64,000 nt of DNA from Amycolatopsis sp. (GTDB lineage Bacteria > Actinomycetota > Actinomycetes > Mycobacteriales > Pseudonocardiaceae). The notes under the pieces are model-generated. The model did no database searches and had not been told where the DNA came from. It was given only the letters and a program-made list of their open reading frames with translations. The stretch is taken from contig NZ_JAODNM010000124.1 of assembly GCF_025464955.1 (NCBI RefSeq), forward strand, positions 62,001 to 126,000, read 5' to 3'. How positions within the stretch are numbered: the first letter of the stretch is position 1; every line of letters starts with the position of its first letter. Shown piece by piece: positions 14,416 through 21,861 of the stretch. The translations under genes were made by a program, and so were the position numbers.

Positions 14416-16054
14416 ATCGCGTTCTCGCCGCGGATCTCGCGATCTTGCCGCTAGAGGTGCGCGGAAGGTCACCCGGAACGACCAGATGTACCGCACGCAG
14501 CGTCAGGTCGTGGGTGCTCGATACAGCGCGTAGCACGGCCCGCCGGACTTCCTTGGCGTCGGCCCCGGCGTCCGGTGTCCACTCCGCGACCACCACCGCG
14601 CCCTCACCACGGTCATCCTTGACGCCGAAAGCCGCGACGCGACCGCGACGGACGGACGGATGCGCCTCACCCACCGTCGCCTCGACGTCCTGGGGATGGT
14701 GATTGCGACCGTCGAGGACAATGAGGTCCTTGAGCCGTCCGGTGAGGTAGAGGTCGCCGCGGTGCAGCACCCCGAGGTCTCCGGTGCGCAGCCAACCGTC
14801 CACTCCGTCGAGTCGAGCCCCGAACGCGTCGTCCTCGCGTCGCCAGTAGCCCGACCCGACATGCGGGCCGTGGACCCAGACCTCGCCCACCGAGCCCTCC
14901 GAAAGAGACTGTCCATTCCGGACAATGCGCACGAGCTGGCCGACCGGGCGTCCGACGGACACCAGCTCCTGGCCTCGTGCCACCGCCACCGCCGTGCCGC
15001 GCGCGAGCGCCTCGCGGTCGAACGCGGTGACCGTGGGCCCCTCCGGGCCTGCGCTCGTCACGTACACCGTGGCCTCGGCCAACCCGTAGGACGGGCGATG
15101 CGCCTCGCGCCGGAAACCGTACGGGCCGAACGCCTCCTGGAACCGCTCCACTGTGTCCGGACGAACTGATTCACTGCCGTTGAGCGCTATCCGCACCCCC
15201 GAAAGATCCAGTCCGGCCAGGGGACCGGTATCGGCGGCGAGGTCGAACGCGAAGTTCGGGGCGGCGGTGAACACCTCGGGATAGTCCGACATCTGCCGCA
15301 GCCAGCGCTCGGGCGCGCGGAGGAACTCCAACGGCGCCATGAACACCGACCGGGCGCCGGCGAAAACCGGCAGGCACAGCAGCTGGATGAGGCCCATGTC
15401 GTGGAAGAACGGGATCCACCCGGCACACGTGGTGCCCTCGCCGACCTCGTACGCCCCGACCGCCTGCCAGCAGCTGGCGACGACCGCGCGATGCGGGATC
15501 ACCACGCCGGCCGGCTCGCGGGTGGACCCCGACGTGTACTGCAGGTAGGCCGGGCTTTCCGGGTCCACGGGCACCGGATCGCCACCGGGACCGGCCAGGT
15601 CCTCGAGCACGACGACCTGGGAGCCCGGGGCGAACTCGCGGACCCGGTCCGCCGCGCCCCGGGAGGTCAGCACCACCTCCGCCGCGCAGTCGGCCAGGAC
15701 CCCGCCGAGCCGTTCCCGCAGTGAGCGACTCGAGGGATCCATCAGCGGCACCGCGACCAAGCCCGCGGCCAGGACCCCGAAGAACGCGACCGGGTAGGCG
15801 AGCTCCTGCCCGGCGGTGATGGCGACCCTGTCGCCGGGCCTGGCGAGCTCACGCAGCCTTGCCGAGACCACCCTCACCCGCTCGACGAGTTCTGCCCAGG
15901 TCAGGGTCTCGTCAACGCAGTCGACGCCGTCAGCGCCGCTGGCGTAATCCTGATGGGTGAACACCGGCCGCTGGTCGGCCGCGCGGCGGAACAGGACCTC
16001 GACGATCGACGTGCCCAGCACTTCCGCCGGCACGGACATCGGCGTCATCGGCAT
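14396..16054 (-). CDS. Fatty acyl-AMP ligase (FAAL-type adenylate-forming enzyme)
   Basis: 552 residues from ATG 16054. The adenylation core is clear: P-loop-like YLQYTSGSTREPAGVVIPH, the FAAL signature WIPFFHDMGL, LNGSESVRPDTVERF, the nucleotide motif SYGLAEATVYVTS, hinge DLYLTGRLKDLIVLDGRNHH and C-terminal catalytic lysine in LPRTSSGKIARS. FAALs activate fatty acids as acyl-AMP and pass them to a carrier protein rather than to CoA, and an ACP gene overlaps this one. It is unusual that the remaining operon genes are WXG-type proteins rather than synthases. It starts 55 bp after the SDR stop. Confidence 0.9.
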   Translation of the reverse strand: MPMTPMSVPAEVLGTSIVEVLFRRAADQRPVFTHQDYASGADGVDCVDETLTWAELVERVRVVSARLRELARPGDRVAITAGQELAYPVAFFGVLAAGLVAVPLMDPSSRSLRERLGGVLADCAAEVVLTSRGAADRVREFAPGSQVVVLEDLAGPGGDPVPVDPESPAYLQYTSGSTREPAGVVIPHRAVVASCWQAVGAYEVGEGTTCAGWIPFFHDMGLIQLLCLPVFAGARSVFMAPLEFLRAPERWLRQMSDYPEVFTAAPNFAFDLAADTGPLAGLDLSGVRIALNGSESVRPDTVERFQEAFGPYGFRREAHRPSYGLAEATVYVTSAGPEGPTVTAFDREALARGTAVAVARGQELVSVGRPVGQLVRIVRNGQSLSEGSVGEVWVHGPHVGSGYWRREDDAFGARLDGVDGWLRTGDLGVLHRGDLYLTGRLKDLIVLDGRNHHPQDVEATVGEAHPSVRRGRVAAFGVKDDRGEGAVVVAEWTPDAGADAKEVRRAVLRAVSSTHDLTLRAVHLVVPGDLPRTSSGKIARSAARTRYGDRRG

Positions 16055-16109
16055 GGGACCCAGTATGGACAGTCCGTGGCGGGCGCCGCACTTCGTGTTC
16101 TACGGCTCC

Positions 16110-17051
16110 CTAGCTGCTCGGATCGACGCCGGTCAGGTCGACGCTGGCGGCCCACAGTCGCGCGGCGAGGTCGGTGTCGGCCAGTCGGCCTTGAACGGGT
16201 TCAAGCCTGGGCTTACCTCGCAGCCCGAACACGCGCGGACCCCACAGCTGGCCGCCCTGAACGCTCGGGTCGAGGACGGCCCGCACCGCTGGCCACGCGC
16301 CGGCGTGTTTGCCGTGCAGGACGAGACCGGCAGGCAGGCCGCCCAGCCGCTGACCCGTGGTCCGGACCTGGACGGGCGGGCGGGACGCGGTGAGCGAGTC
16401 CAGCGCGCCGCCGGGGTGGTTCACCACGCTCAGCGTCGGGCTGCCGGAGGCGCGCAGGCGACGGTCGAGTTCGAAACCGAACAGCATCTGCGCCAGCTTC
16501 GACCGGGCGTAGGTGCTCTTGGGCTGGTAGTCCCGCGTGTTTTGCAGATCGTCGAGGTCCAGCTGAGCGGATTTGCCGACAAAGCTGCCGGTGGTCACGA
16601 CGCGACCCGCCGGCGACGCGTCGAGCAGTGGCGTCAGCCACCGCACCAGCACGAAGTGCCCGAGGTGGTTGGTGGCGAACGTCAACTCGTGGCCGTCCGG
16701 GGTTTCACGCCGTTGCGGCTGGTCGAGCATCACCCCAGCGTTGCACACGACCGCGTCGAGCCGCTCGACCTCCATCTCGTCCACCGAGGACTTCAGCGAG
16801 GAGAGGTCGGCCAGATCCAGCCGGAGGTGACGCAGGCGCGCGCCGGGGACGCGGGAGCGGATGGAGGCCATCGCGGCGTCGGCCTTGGCGGCGTCCCGGC
16901 TGCCAAGGATGACGGTGGCTCCGGTGACGGCGAGTTGCTCGGCCACGAAGTACCCGATACCCGCGTTTCCGCCGGTGACCAGGAAAGTCTTCCCCTCGGC
17001 ACGCGGCAGCCGGTCGACTTCCCAGCGGTGGGTTTGGTCTGCGGACGGCAT
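16110..17051 (-). CDS. Short-chain dehydrogenase/reductase (retinol dehydrogenase-like)
   Basis: 313 residues. The Rossmann motif TGGNAGIG starts near residue 26, NAG follows in VVCNAGVML, and the catalytic Y-x3-K is in TYARSKLAQ; a catalytic serine fits VVTTGSFVG. The long C-terminal segment matches the retinol-dehydrogenase/WWOX-like SDR branch. It is NAD(P)-dependent with unknown substrate. It lies 55 bp upstream of the FAAL gene on the same strand, so it could be the first gene of that operon, and is divergent from the ClgR-like regulator (142-bp gap). Confidence 0.85.
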   Translation of the reverse strand: MPSADQTHRWEVDRLPRAEGKTFLVTGGNAGIGYFVAEQLAVTGATVILGSRDAAKADAAMASIRSRVPGARLRHLRLDLADLSSLKSSVDEMEVERLDAVVCNAGVMLDQPQRRETPDGHELTFATNHLGHFVLVRWLTPLLDASPAGRVVTTGSFVGKSAQLDLDDLQNTRDYQPKSTYARSKLAQMLFGFELDRRLRASGSPTLSVVNHPGGALDSLTASRPPVQVRTTGQRLGGLPAGLVLHGKHAGAWPAVRAVLDPSVQGGQLWGPRVFGLRGKPRLEPVQGRLADTDLAARLWAASVDLTGVDPSS

Positions 17052-17193
17052 GGCGACTCCCCTGGGCTGAAGGCTGCTACTCCGCCAGTTAAGCGGAACC
17101 AGTGAGACATCGTTCGGAGTCCCTTCGCCTGCTCATTTCCGCCAGCAGCGGAACCGCTGCCCCTGGGACCCGCACCGGTGCCAGGATGACCCG

Positions 17194-17541
17194 ATGGCGG
17201 ACATTCTTCCCTTCCACCGCAAGCGCACCCCCGACTCCGAGGGTGAGCCGGAACCCCTATGGCGCGAGGCGCTGGGCCGGAACCTGCGGGCGGCCCGGGA
17301 GGAACAGGGTGGCCGGCTGGTCGACATCGCCGAGCGGGCCGGCATCTCGCCGCAGTACCTGTCCGAGATCGAACGAGGGCGTAAAGAGCCCTCCAGCGAG
17401 ATGATCGCCGCGGTCACCGGTGCGCTGGGGGTGGAACTGGCCGACCTGCTCGCCGACATCGCGGGCGTCATCCGGCGGAGCCACGGCACGGGTCCCGCGG
17501 TCGGACGCCGCCCCTCGGGACCCGTGCTCATGGCCGCCTGA
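17194..17541 (+). CDS. XRE-family regulator, ClgR-like
   Basis: 115 residues from ATG 17194. The helix-turn-helix occupies residues about 28-85: LGRNLRAAREEQGGRLVDIA, then GISPQYLSEIERGRKEPSSE. Sequence, length and position beside clpP genes resemble ClgR, the activator of clp protease genes in Streptomyces and Corynebacterium. Here it converges on the clpP pair, with stops 8 bp apart, instead of being divergent. Control of the pair is likely but inferred. A homologue elsewhere could be the true ClgR. Confidence 0.8.
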   Translation: MADILPFHRKRTPDSEGEPEPLWREALGRNLRAAREEQGGRLVDIAERAGISPQYLSEIERGRKEPSSEMIAAVTGALGVELADLLADIAGVIRRSHGTGPAVGRRPSGPVLMAA

Positions 17542-17549
17542 GGGCGCCT

Positions 17550-18140
17550 TCAGATTCGGAGGTCGAGGACGCGGTCCGCGAGCCCGTAGCCGACGGCACC
17601 CGCCGCGTCGAACACACGGTCACGGTCGGTGTCGTGCCGCAGGTCCGCGATCGCGCGACCGGTGTGCGTGGACAGCACCTCCTCCAGCTGGGTACGCACC
17701 CGCACCACCTCGTCGGCCTGGAGGATGAGGTCCGGGATCGTGCCGCGGCCCTGCGCCGCGGGCTGGTGGAGCACGACCCGGGTGTGCGGCAACACAAAGC
17801 GGTGCCCAGCCTCGCCCGCGGCCAGTAGCACCGCACTGGCCGCGACAGCTTGTCCGACGCACGTCGTGGCCACCGGCGCCTTGATGAAACGCATGGTGTC
17901 GTACAGCGCGAGCATCGCGGACGGGTCACCACCCTCGGAGTTGATGTACAGGTTGATCTCCTGTTCCGGGTTGTCCGCCTCCAGGTGCAGCAGCTGGGCG
18001 ATCAACGCGTTCGCCACCCCGGAGTCGATCCCGGTGCCGAGGTAGACGATCCGCTCGGACAGCAGGTGCGAATAGACGTCCATGATCCGCTCGCCACCCG
18101 CGTTGCGCGTGATGACATTGGGAATGGTGTACGTGCTCAT
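17550..18140 (-). CDS. ClpP-like protease subunit lacking serine at the canonical position
   Basis: 196 residues from ATG 18140, overlapping the upstream clpP stop as ATGA. The ClpP fold is evident (ERIVYLGTGIDSGVANALIA, INLYINSEGGDPSAMLALYD, FIKAPVATTCVGQA). The active-site stretch reads GQAVAASAVLL where ClpP has GQAASxxAVLL. Aligned without gaps, alanine (17841-17843) replaces the nucleophile and a serine (17835-17837) sits two residues later. The histidine (VVLHQP) and aspartate (RHDTDRD) positions are kept. It may be a non-catalytic partner, as in ClpR-type subunits, or use a shifted serine. Confidence 0.9.
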   Translation of the reverse strand: MSTYTIPNVITRNAGGERIMDVYSHLLSERIVYLGTGIDSGVANALIAQLLHLEADNPEQEINLYINSEGGDPSAMLALYDTMRFIKAPVATTCVGQAVAASAVLLAAGEAGHRFVLPHTRVVLHQPAAQGRGTIPDLILQADEVVRVRTQLEEVLSTHTGRAIADLRHDTDRDRVFDAAGAVGYGLADRVLDLRI

Positions 18141-18763
18141 GCCGGAGCTCCTGTCGCAGAGGCGAACCCCAGCGCGGGGGCACGCACGGGCACAACCTGG
18201 TCGAGGCTGTCGACGACGTGGTCGATGAAGCCGTACTCGCGTGCTTGCTCGGTGGTGAACCACCGGTCGTGTAGCGAGTCGGCGAAGATCCGGTCGACCG
18301 GCTGGCCGGTGTCCGCCGCGATGATCCCGAGCACGGTGTCCCGCATGTGCCGCAGATCGTCGGCCTGCACCTCGATCTCGACCGCCGATCCGCTGATCCC
18401 CGCCGAGCCCTGGTGCATCAGGATGCGGGCGTGCGGGAGGGCGAAGCGTTTGCCAGGGGTGCCACCGGACAGCAGGAACTGCCCCGCACTGCACGCCAGT
18501 CCCAGCGCGAGCGTGGCCACGTCACACGGCACGAGCCGCATCACGTCGCGAATGGCCAGCATCGCGGGCACCGAGCCGCCGGGCGAGTGGATCCACAACG
18601 CGATGTCCTTCCCGGGATCCTCGCTCGCCAGTGACAGCAGCTGGGTGGCGAGCACTGTCCCGTTGTCGTCGTCCAACACGCCGTCGAGGACGAGTACCCG
18701 CTGGTTGAAGAACCGTTCTCGGAGTCGCTGATCGAACAATGGCTGTTTCTCGTTGTCGGTCAT
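18137..18763 (-). CDS. ClpP-like ATP-dependent protease subunit, catalytic triad present
   Basis: 208 residues from ATG 18763. It aligns with the ClpP1 branch: DVATLALGLACSAGQFLLSG places serine at the canonical position, FALPHARILMHQ has the histidine, and IFADSLHDRWF the aspartate. The substrate-channel and head-domain motifs are normal (IHSPGGSVPAMLAI). It is co-translated with the second subunit through ATGA, suggesting a mixed two-ring peptidase like actinobacterial ClpP1P2. The pair is probably an accessory set, because no trigger-factor or clpX gene is nearby. Confidence 0.9.
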   Translation of the reverse strand: MTDNEKQPLFDQRLRERFFNQRVLVLDGVLDDDNGTVLATQLLSLASEDPGKDIALWIHSPGGSVPAMLAIRDVMRLVPCDVATLALGLACSAGQFLLSGGTPGKRFALPHARILMHQGSAGISGSAVEIEVQADDLRHMRDTVLGIIAADTGQPVDRIFADSLHDRWFTTEQAREYGFIDHVVDSLDQVVPVRAPALGFASATGAPA

Positions 18764-18848
18764 GCTCCGACAATGCCGCCGCGCCGGTGCTGCTCGCCGG
18801 TTTCTCTGCCGTGAGCAGATCAGCCCTCAGCAGAGTGGCGGACTGCGT

Positions 18849-19210
18849 TTACGACTGCTGGACGGCCGCGGCTTGCGTCGACTGGGACCGTCGCGCGAGG
18901 ACGATCATGACCACCGGAATGAGGAGGTGACACCGATCGTGATCCGCTCGCGGGCCGACGCCGACGCGGCACGGAGGCCCAGGAACGCCAGACCGAGGTT
19001 CGCGAAGGCGATCTCGAACATGAGCGGAGTACGGGTGAAGCCGATCGCGTCCGCCATGACGTTCGGGATGCCTTGGAACGAGACGGTCATCCACAGGCTG
19101 CCCCAGCCGAGTGCGGCGATCGCCCACCACCGCTGCCAGATCTCGAGTCGCTCGGCGCCGGCGTGGACTGGGCTAGGTAACTCATCGTTGTCAAGAGCTG
19201 AATCCTGCAT
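18849..19210 (-). pseudogene. Small multi-pass membrane protein gene with 3' frameshift
   Basis: From ATG 19210 the frame encodes about 90 residues of a hydrophobic protein (WQRWWAIAALGWGSLWMTVS, then MFEIAFANLGLAFLGLRAAS). It runs through ERITIGVTSS and stops at once. In the next frame the sequence resumes as HLLIPVVMIVLARRSQS, a clear fourth hydrophobic segment, up to 18849. A one-base loss or two-base gain near 18,930 would explain this, by mutation or sequencing error. It is divergent from the MarR gene and shares its operator region. The family is not certain; it looks like small DUF-type membrane proteins. Confidence 0.6.
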
Positions 19211-19224
19211 AGTTAATATTAACT
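19211..19224. promoter_or_regulatory. Perfect 14-bp palindrome, likely MarR operator
   Basis: AGTTAATATTAACT is a perfect palindrome directly abutting the ATG (19210) of the divergent membrane-protein gene and 26 bp from the MarR GTG. A related half-site (AACTAGTCAAC) follows. MarR regulators usually bind AT-rich palindromes of this kind in their own divergent promoter. Confidence 0.65.
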
Positions 19225-19250
19225 AGTCAACATCGAGGTAGGCTGACGTC

Positions 19251-19670
19251 GTGGACGATGGAATCTCAGATCTGCTGCACCGAGTGGTCTCCCTGCTGGG
19301 CGACGTCGCTCGCCGGCACACAGGCCAGGACGGCGAACTCACCTACAGTCAGCTGCGACTGCTGGGCGCACTGGAAGACGTCGAGCCGGCGACTCAGCAT
19401 CGGCTCGCGCAGGCCCTTGGCGTCTCCGACCCGGCGGTCAGCCGGGCACTGCGGCCACTGGAACAGCAAGCACTGGTCAGGATCACCCTCGACCCGCAGC
19501 ACGCGCGGCGGCGACTGGTCGAGCTCACCACCACCGGCCGCGAGACCTACCACGCCAACGGAAAACCACTTGCCGAAGCGCTCCGGCTTGCCTTGCAGGA
19601 ACAGGGATTTCCCTACGACCGCTACTTCGCCGACACCCTCCGGCTGGCCGAAATCCTCGAATCCGACTGA
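19251..19670 (+). CDS. MarR-family transcriptional regulator
   Basis: 139 residues from GTG 19251. The winged helix covers residues about 30-100: LTYSQLRLLGALEDVE, HRLAQALGVSDPAVSRALRP, then ITLDPQHARRRLVELT, which forms the wing. MarR dimers repress their own gene and a neighbour until a ligand binds. The neighbour here is the divergent small membrane-protein gene, and the palindrome between them is the probable operator. The ligand is unknown. Confidence 0.9.
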   Translation: MDDGISDLLHRVVSLLGDVARRHTGQDGELTYSQLRLLGALEDVEPATQHRLAQALGVSDPAVSRALRPLEQQALVRITLDPQHARRRLVELTTTGRETYHANGKPLAEALRLALQEQGFPYDRYFADTLRLAEILESD

Positions 19671-19945
19671 GTGCGGTTACCGGCCTACAAAGCAAGGTCT
19701 GAACAGAAACATTGGCCTGTGACGCACGATCTCGACCGATGTTTCAGTCCAGTTTCTCTCCGGGTGTCTTGTGCCAGCCGGCGATCCGAGCTCGGGGCCG
19801 CGTCCGCGATTTCGGACCAGGGGTCGTTCATCAGCAGCGCCACTGCGTTCCGCGGCGAGCGCGGGTGCGTCGCGACACCTCTGCGGACCGCTGGCAACAG
19901 GCCCCGTGCCTCGCCCGGCTGCCGACCTGTCCCGGGCACAAGAAG

Positions 19946-19973
19946 AGAGCCCCCCTGCAGGCAGGGGGGCTCT
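19946..19973 (-). terminator. Hairpin downstream of the tRNA-Arg 3' fragment
   Basis: A 13-bp perfect stem (AGAGCCCCCCTGC / GCAGGGGGGCTCT) with a two-base loop, identical to the hairpin below the intact tRNA at 41773-41800. It now follows only the displaced 3' tRNA fragment. Confidence 0.8.
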
Positions 19974-19985
19974 TTCCGTACTGAT

Positions 19986-20043
19986 CTGTCTCAACCGTGC
20001 GTGCGCCCGAAGGGATTCGAACCCCTGACCTTCTGATCCGTAG
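19986..20043. other. attL: displaced 3' half of tRNA-Arg (copy A of the att core)
   Basis: The 55-bp core 19986-20040 matches 30738-30792 and 41813-41867 exactly. It corresponds to tRNA-Arg from the anticodon loop to the 3' end plus 16 bp beyond. The 5' half of the tRNA is missing here, so this is the distal junction of element 1 and not a tRNA gene. Confidence 0.92.
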
Positions 20044-20170
20044 ATCAGTGGAGCCAGTCCTTCCCAGTGCGTTGGAGTCCGCAGTGCCAGGTCAAGACCG
20101 CTAAATCTCGCTGACCGACACCCCGTAGTCCACCCCGTTTCCGGTAGTCCGTGATACGAGAGTGAGACGG

Positions 20171-20386
20171 TCAGCGCTGGCGTTCTGGAGCGCTCTTGAC
20201 CAGTTTCCGCACGTACTCCCCGGTCCACTCGTGGTCGATCTCGCGCACGATGTCCGCCTGCCGCTTGCCGGCGGCGTACTCGGCCCGCACGCCAGCGATG
20301 AGCGAGTCGCGAGCCCGCTCAAGTTCAGCTTTGGCGTGCCGGTACTTCTCGGTGAGCTCAGTTAACGATGCGCGTTTCGCAGTCAT
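20171..20386 (-). CDS. Small HTH-type DNA-binding protein
   Basis: 71 residues from ATG 20386. The N-terminal half is a charged helix (ELTEKYRHAKAELERARDSL). The C-terminal half reads as a helix-turn-helix (GKRQADIVREIDHEWTGEYV). It is the first gene of element 1 and the only one transcribed leftwards at this end. It is divergent from the transfer operon across a control region with four repeated palindromes, so it is a candidate regulator of that promoter. Confidence 0.65.
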   Translation of the reverse strand: MTAKRASLTELTEKYRHAKAELERARDSLIAGVRAEYAAGKRQADIVREIDHEWTGEYVRKLVKSAPERQR

Positions 20387-20401
20387 CCACACAGCCTGAC
20401 A

Positions 20402-20468
20402 CAACAGAGTTGCACAAACAAGTTGCCCAACCCTGTTGACAGCCCAACTCAGTTGTACAACACTGTTG
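20402..20468. promoter_or_regulatory. Four iterated CAAC-N3-GTTG palindromes
   Basis: The 11-mer CAAC-NNN-GTTG occurs at 20402-20412, 20428-20438, 20445-20455 and 20458-20468. They lie between the divergent HTH gene and the transfer operon of element 1. The last two share a GTTGTACAAC palindrome between them. This is a strong candidate operator array. The rest of the 20,387-20,546 gap shows no gene. Confidence 0.8.
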
Positions 20469-20546
20469 GGACAGCAAGCGAAAGACGGCCCCCGGCGGTG
20501 CTTGAGACACCAACCGGAGGCCTTGATCAGACCGGAGATCTGACCC

Positions 20547-20945
20547 ATGAAGAACCGTACTGCGACCCTGACCCGCCCGAAGCCCCGCCCGGTGTCGACT
20601 CGGCCAGCGCCGCGGCCCACCTCGCCGCCTCGGCCGCGCCCCACGATCATCGACCAGCTCGAACGCGTCTGCTACTGCCGGTCGTGCGGGTCGGCAGACA
20701 ACCCACGTGCCGCCTACTGGGCACGCAAGTTCGAGGCGGCCGAGCGCGACCTCTACTCCGCGGCCGGCGAACCTATGCCGGAGCCGACTTGCCCGCGGGT
20801 GGCGGCCACTGACGACGTCCGGCGCGAGCAGACGGCCAAGAAGCGTGCGGCCGACACCCGGACCCTGGACGAGGTCGCCGACAGCATGCTGTCGCTCCTC
20901 GACGACGCCGGTCTCGAGCAGTTCCTCGACGGTGACGCCGCATGA
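20547..20945 (+). CDS. Small Arg/Pro-rich protein with CYCRSC motif
   Basis: 132 residues from ATG 20547. The N-terminal 35 residues are Pro/Arg-rich. A Cys cluster (RVCYCRSCGSADNPRAAYW) and later TCPRVA suggest a small metal-binding site. The C-terminus is helical and acidic (LDEVADSMLSLLDDAGLEQF). It is the first gene of the rightward transfer operon and overlaps the next start as ATGA. I do not recognise a family; such small genes are usual ahead of AICE transfer genes. Confidence 0.65.
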   Translation: MKNRTATLTRPKPRPVSTRPAPRPTSPPRPRPTIIDQLERVCYCRSCGSADNPRAAYWARKFEAAERDLYSAAGEPMPEPTCPRVAATDDVRREQTAKKRAADTRTLDEVADSMLSLLDDAGLEQFLDGDAA

Positions 20946-21142
20946 GCGCCGACCTGCAAGCCCTCACCGACGAGCTGATCCGGCGGCGCGACGAGCACCT
21001 GCAGCTGGTCGAGATGCTCGGCGGCGAGCGGGACCGTGGCTACGTCAACGGCTACGGCTCCGCACTGGCGCTCCTGCGCATCTACACCGGCGGCGAGTAC
21101 GGCCAGGACCGCGGCGCGCAGGGCCTCGGCGGTGCCGCATGA
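20942..21142 (+). CDS. Small hypothetical protein of AICE 1 transfer operon
   Basis: 66 residues, ATG 20942 overlapping the upstream stop and its own stop overlapping the next ATG (ATGA at both ends). It is helical at the N-terminus (DLQALTDELIRRRDEHLQLV) with a short GYVNGYGSALALLRIY segment. The family is unknown. Overlaps at both ends support translation. Confidence 0.65.
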   Translation: MSADLQALTDELIRRRDEHLQLVEMLGGERDRGYVNGYGSALALLRIYTGGEYGQDRGAQGLGGAA

Positions 21143-21861
21143 CCGCGGACACCACCGTCCTGCAGCTCGTCCGCCAGGCCGTCGAGCAGGCCCACGCGGC
21201 GGGCTCCCCCGCCCCCGGTCGGCCGACGCTGGCGCGGCTCACCGGCGCCACCGAGCACCAGGTTCGCCAGGCGCTCGCCAGCCTGGCGACCGACGACACC
21301 AGCGTCACTGTGCCCGACGACGAGCCCACCGACGACGGCCTCGAGCGGCCCGTCGACACCGGTGCGCTGGTGACGGTCGCCGAGCCGGACCCGCCAGCGC
21401 TGGCGCCAGCTGGCGAAACGGTCACCAGCGTCACGCCAGGTGGCGGGAAGCTGGTGGCGTGGGCCGGGTTCCTGTTCGGCTCCGCCACCTCGATCGCCGC
21501 CAACGTGCTCGCGTCCAGGCTCGTCCCTGCCGGTGCCGCGCCAGGCTGGCAACCCAGCATCTACGCCGAAGTGGGCGCCGCAGTGTGGCCGCTCGGCCTG
21601 CTCCTGTCCGTCGAGGCACTGTCCCGCGTCCGGTGGCCGGCGGGCGCGCTGTGGAACCTCGCCCGATACGGCGGCGCCGGCACAGTCGCGCTCGGCTCCG
21701 CGGTCATCTCCTACGGCCACATCCGCGAAGTCCTGCTCTCGTGGGGATACACCGACCTCGGCGCCGGTGTCGGCCCGCTCGTCATCGACGGCCTGATGAC
21801 GATCTGCGGTTTCGCGATGCTCGCCACCAGCGGCACCAGCAAGGGCGGTGACCAGCGATGA
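21139..21861 (+). CDS. DUF2637-type spread membrane protein
   Basis: 240 residues from ATG 21139. The first about 90 residues are a winged-helix-like region (QLVRQAVEQAHAAG, GATEHQVRQALASLA) plus an acidic linker. The rest carries four hydrophobic segments (LVAWAGFLFGSATSIAANVL, VGAAVWPLGLLLSVEAL, GTVALGSAVISYGHI, VIDGLMTICGFAML), the pattern of DUF2637/SpdB-like proteins. These assist intramycelial plasmid spread in actinomycetes. Its stop overlaps the translocase start as ATGA. The N-terminal extension distinguishes it from the element-2 homologue. Confidence 0.75.
   Translation: MTADTTVLQLVRQAVEQAHAAGSPAPGRPTLARLTGATEHQVRQALASLATDDTSVTVPDDEPTDDGLERPVDTGALVTVAEPDPPALAPAGETVTSVTPGGGKLVAWAGFLFGSATSIAANVLASRLVPAGAAPGWQPSIYAEVGAAVWPLGLLLSVEALSRVRWPAGALWNLARYGGAGTVALGSAVISYGHIREVLLSWGYTDLGAGVGPLVIDGLMTICGFAMLATSGTSKGGDQR

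Larger units (their letters stand above)
19891..20043. other. Left junction sequence duplicated at the far end of the array
   Basis: Positions 19940-20043 are identical (104 bp) to 41767-41870. Weaker similarity, mostly transitions, extends left to 19891, matching the bases just after the element-2 integrase stop (41718). The duplicated block includes the tRNA terminator and the 3' half of tRNA-Arg. The rest of the 19,671-19,890 gap holds no gene I can support. Confidence 0.8.

Noticed and set aside
19986..20040. tRNA-Arg gene at the left junction
   Set aside because: Only the 3' half is present; the acceptor 5' strand, D-arm and part of the anticodon arm are missing.
19677..20228. Protein gene on the minus strand across the left junction
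   Set aside because: It reads through the tRNA fragment and terminator hairpin and shows no domain; 19,671-19,890 has no start with a ribosome site.
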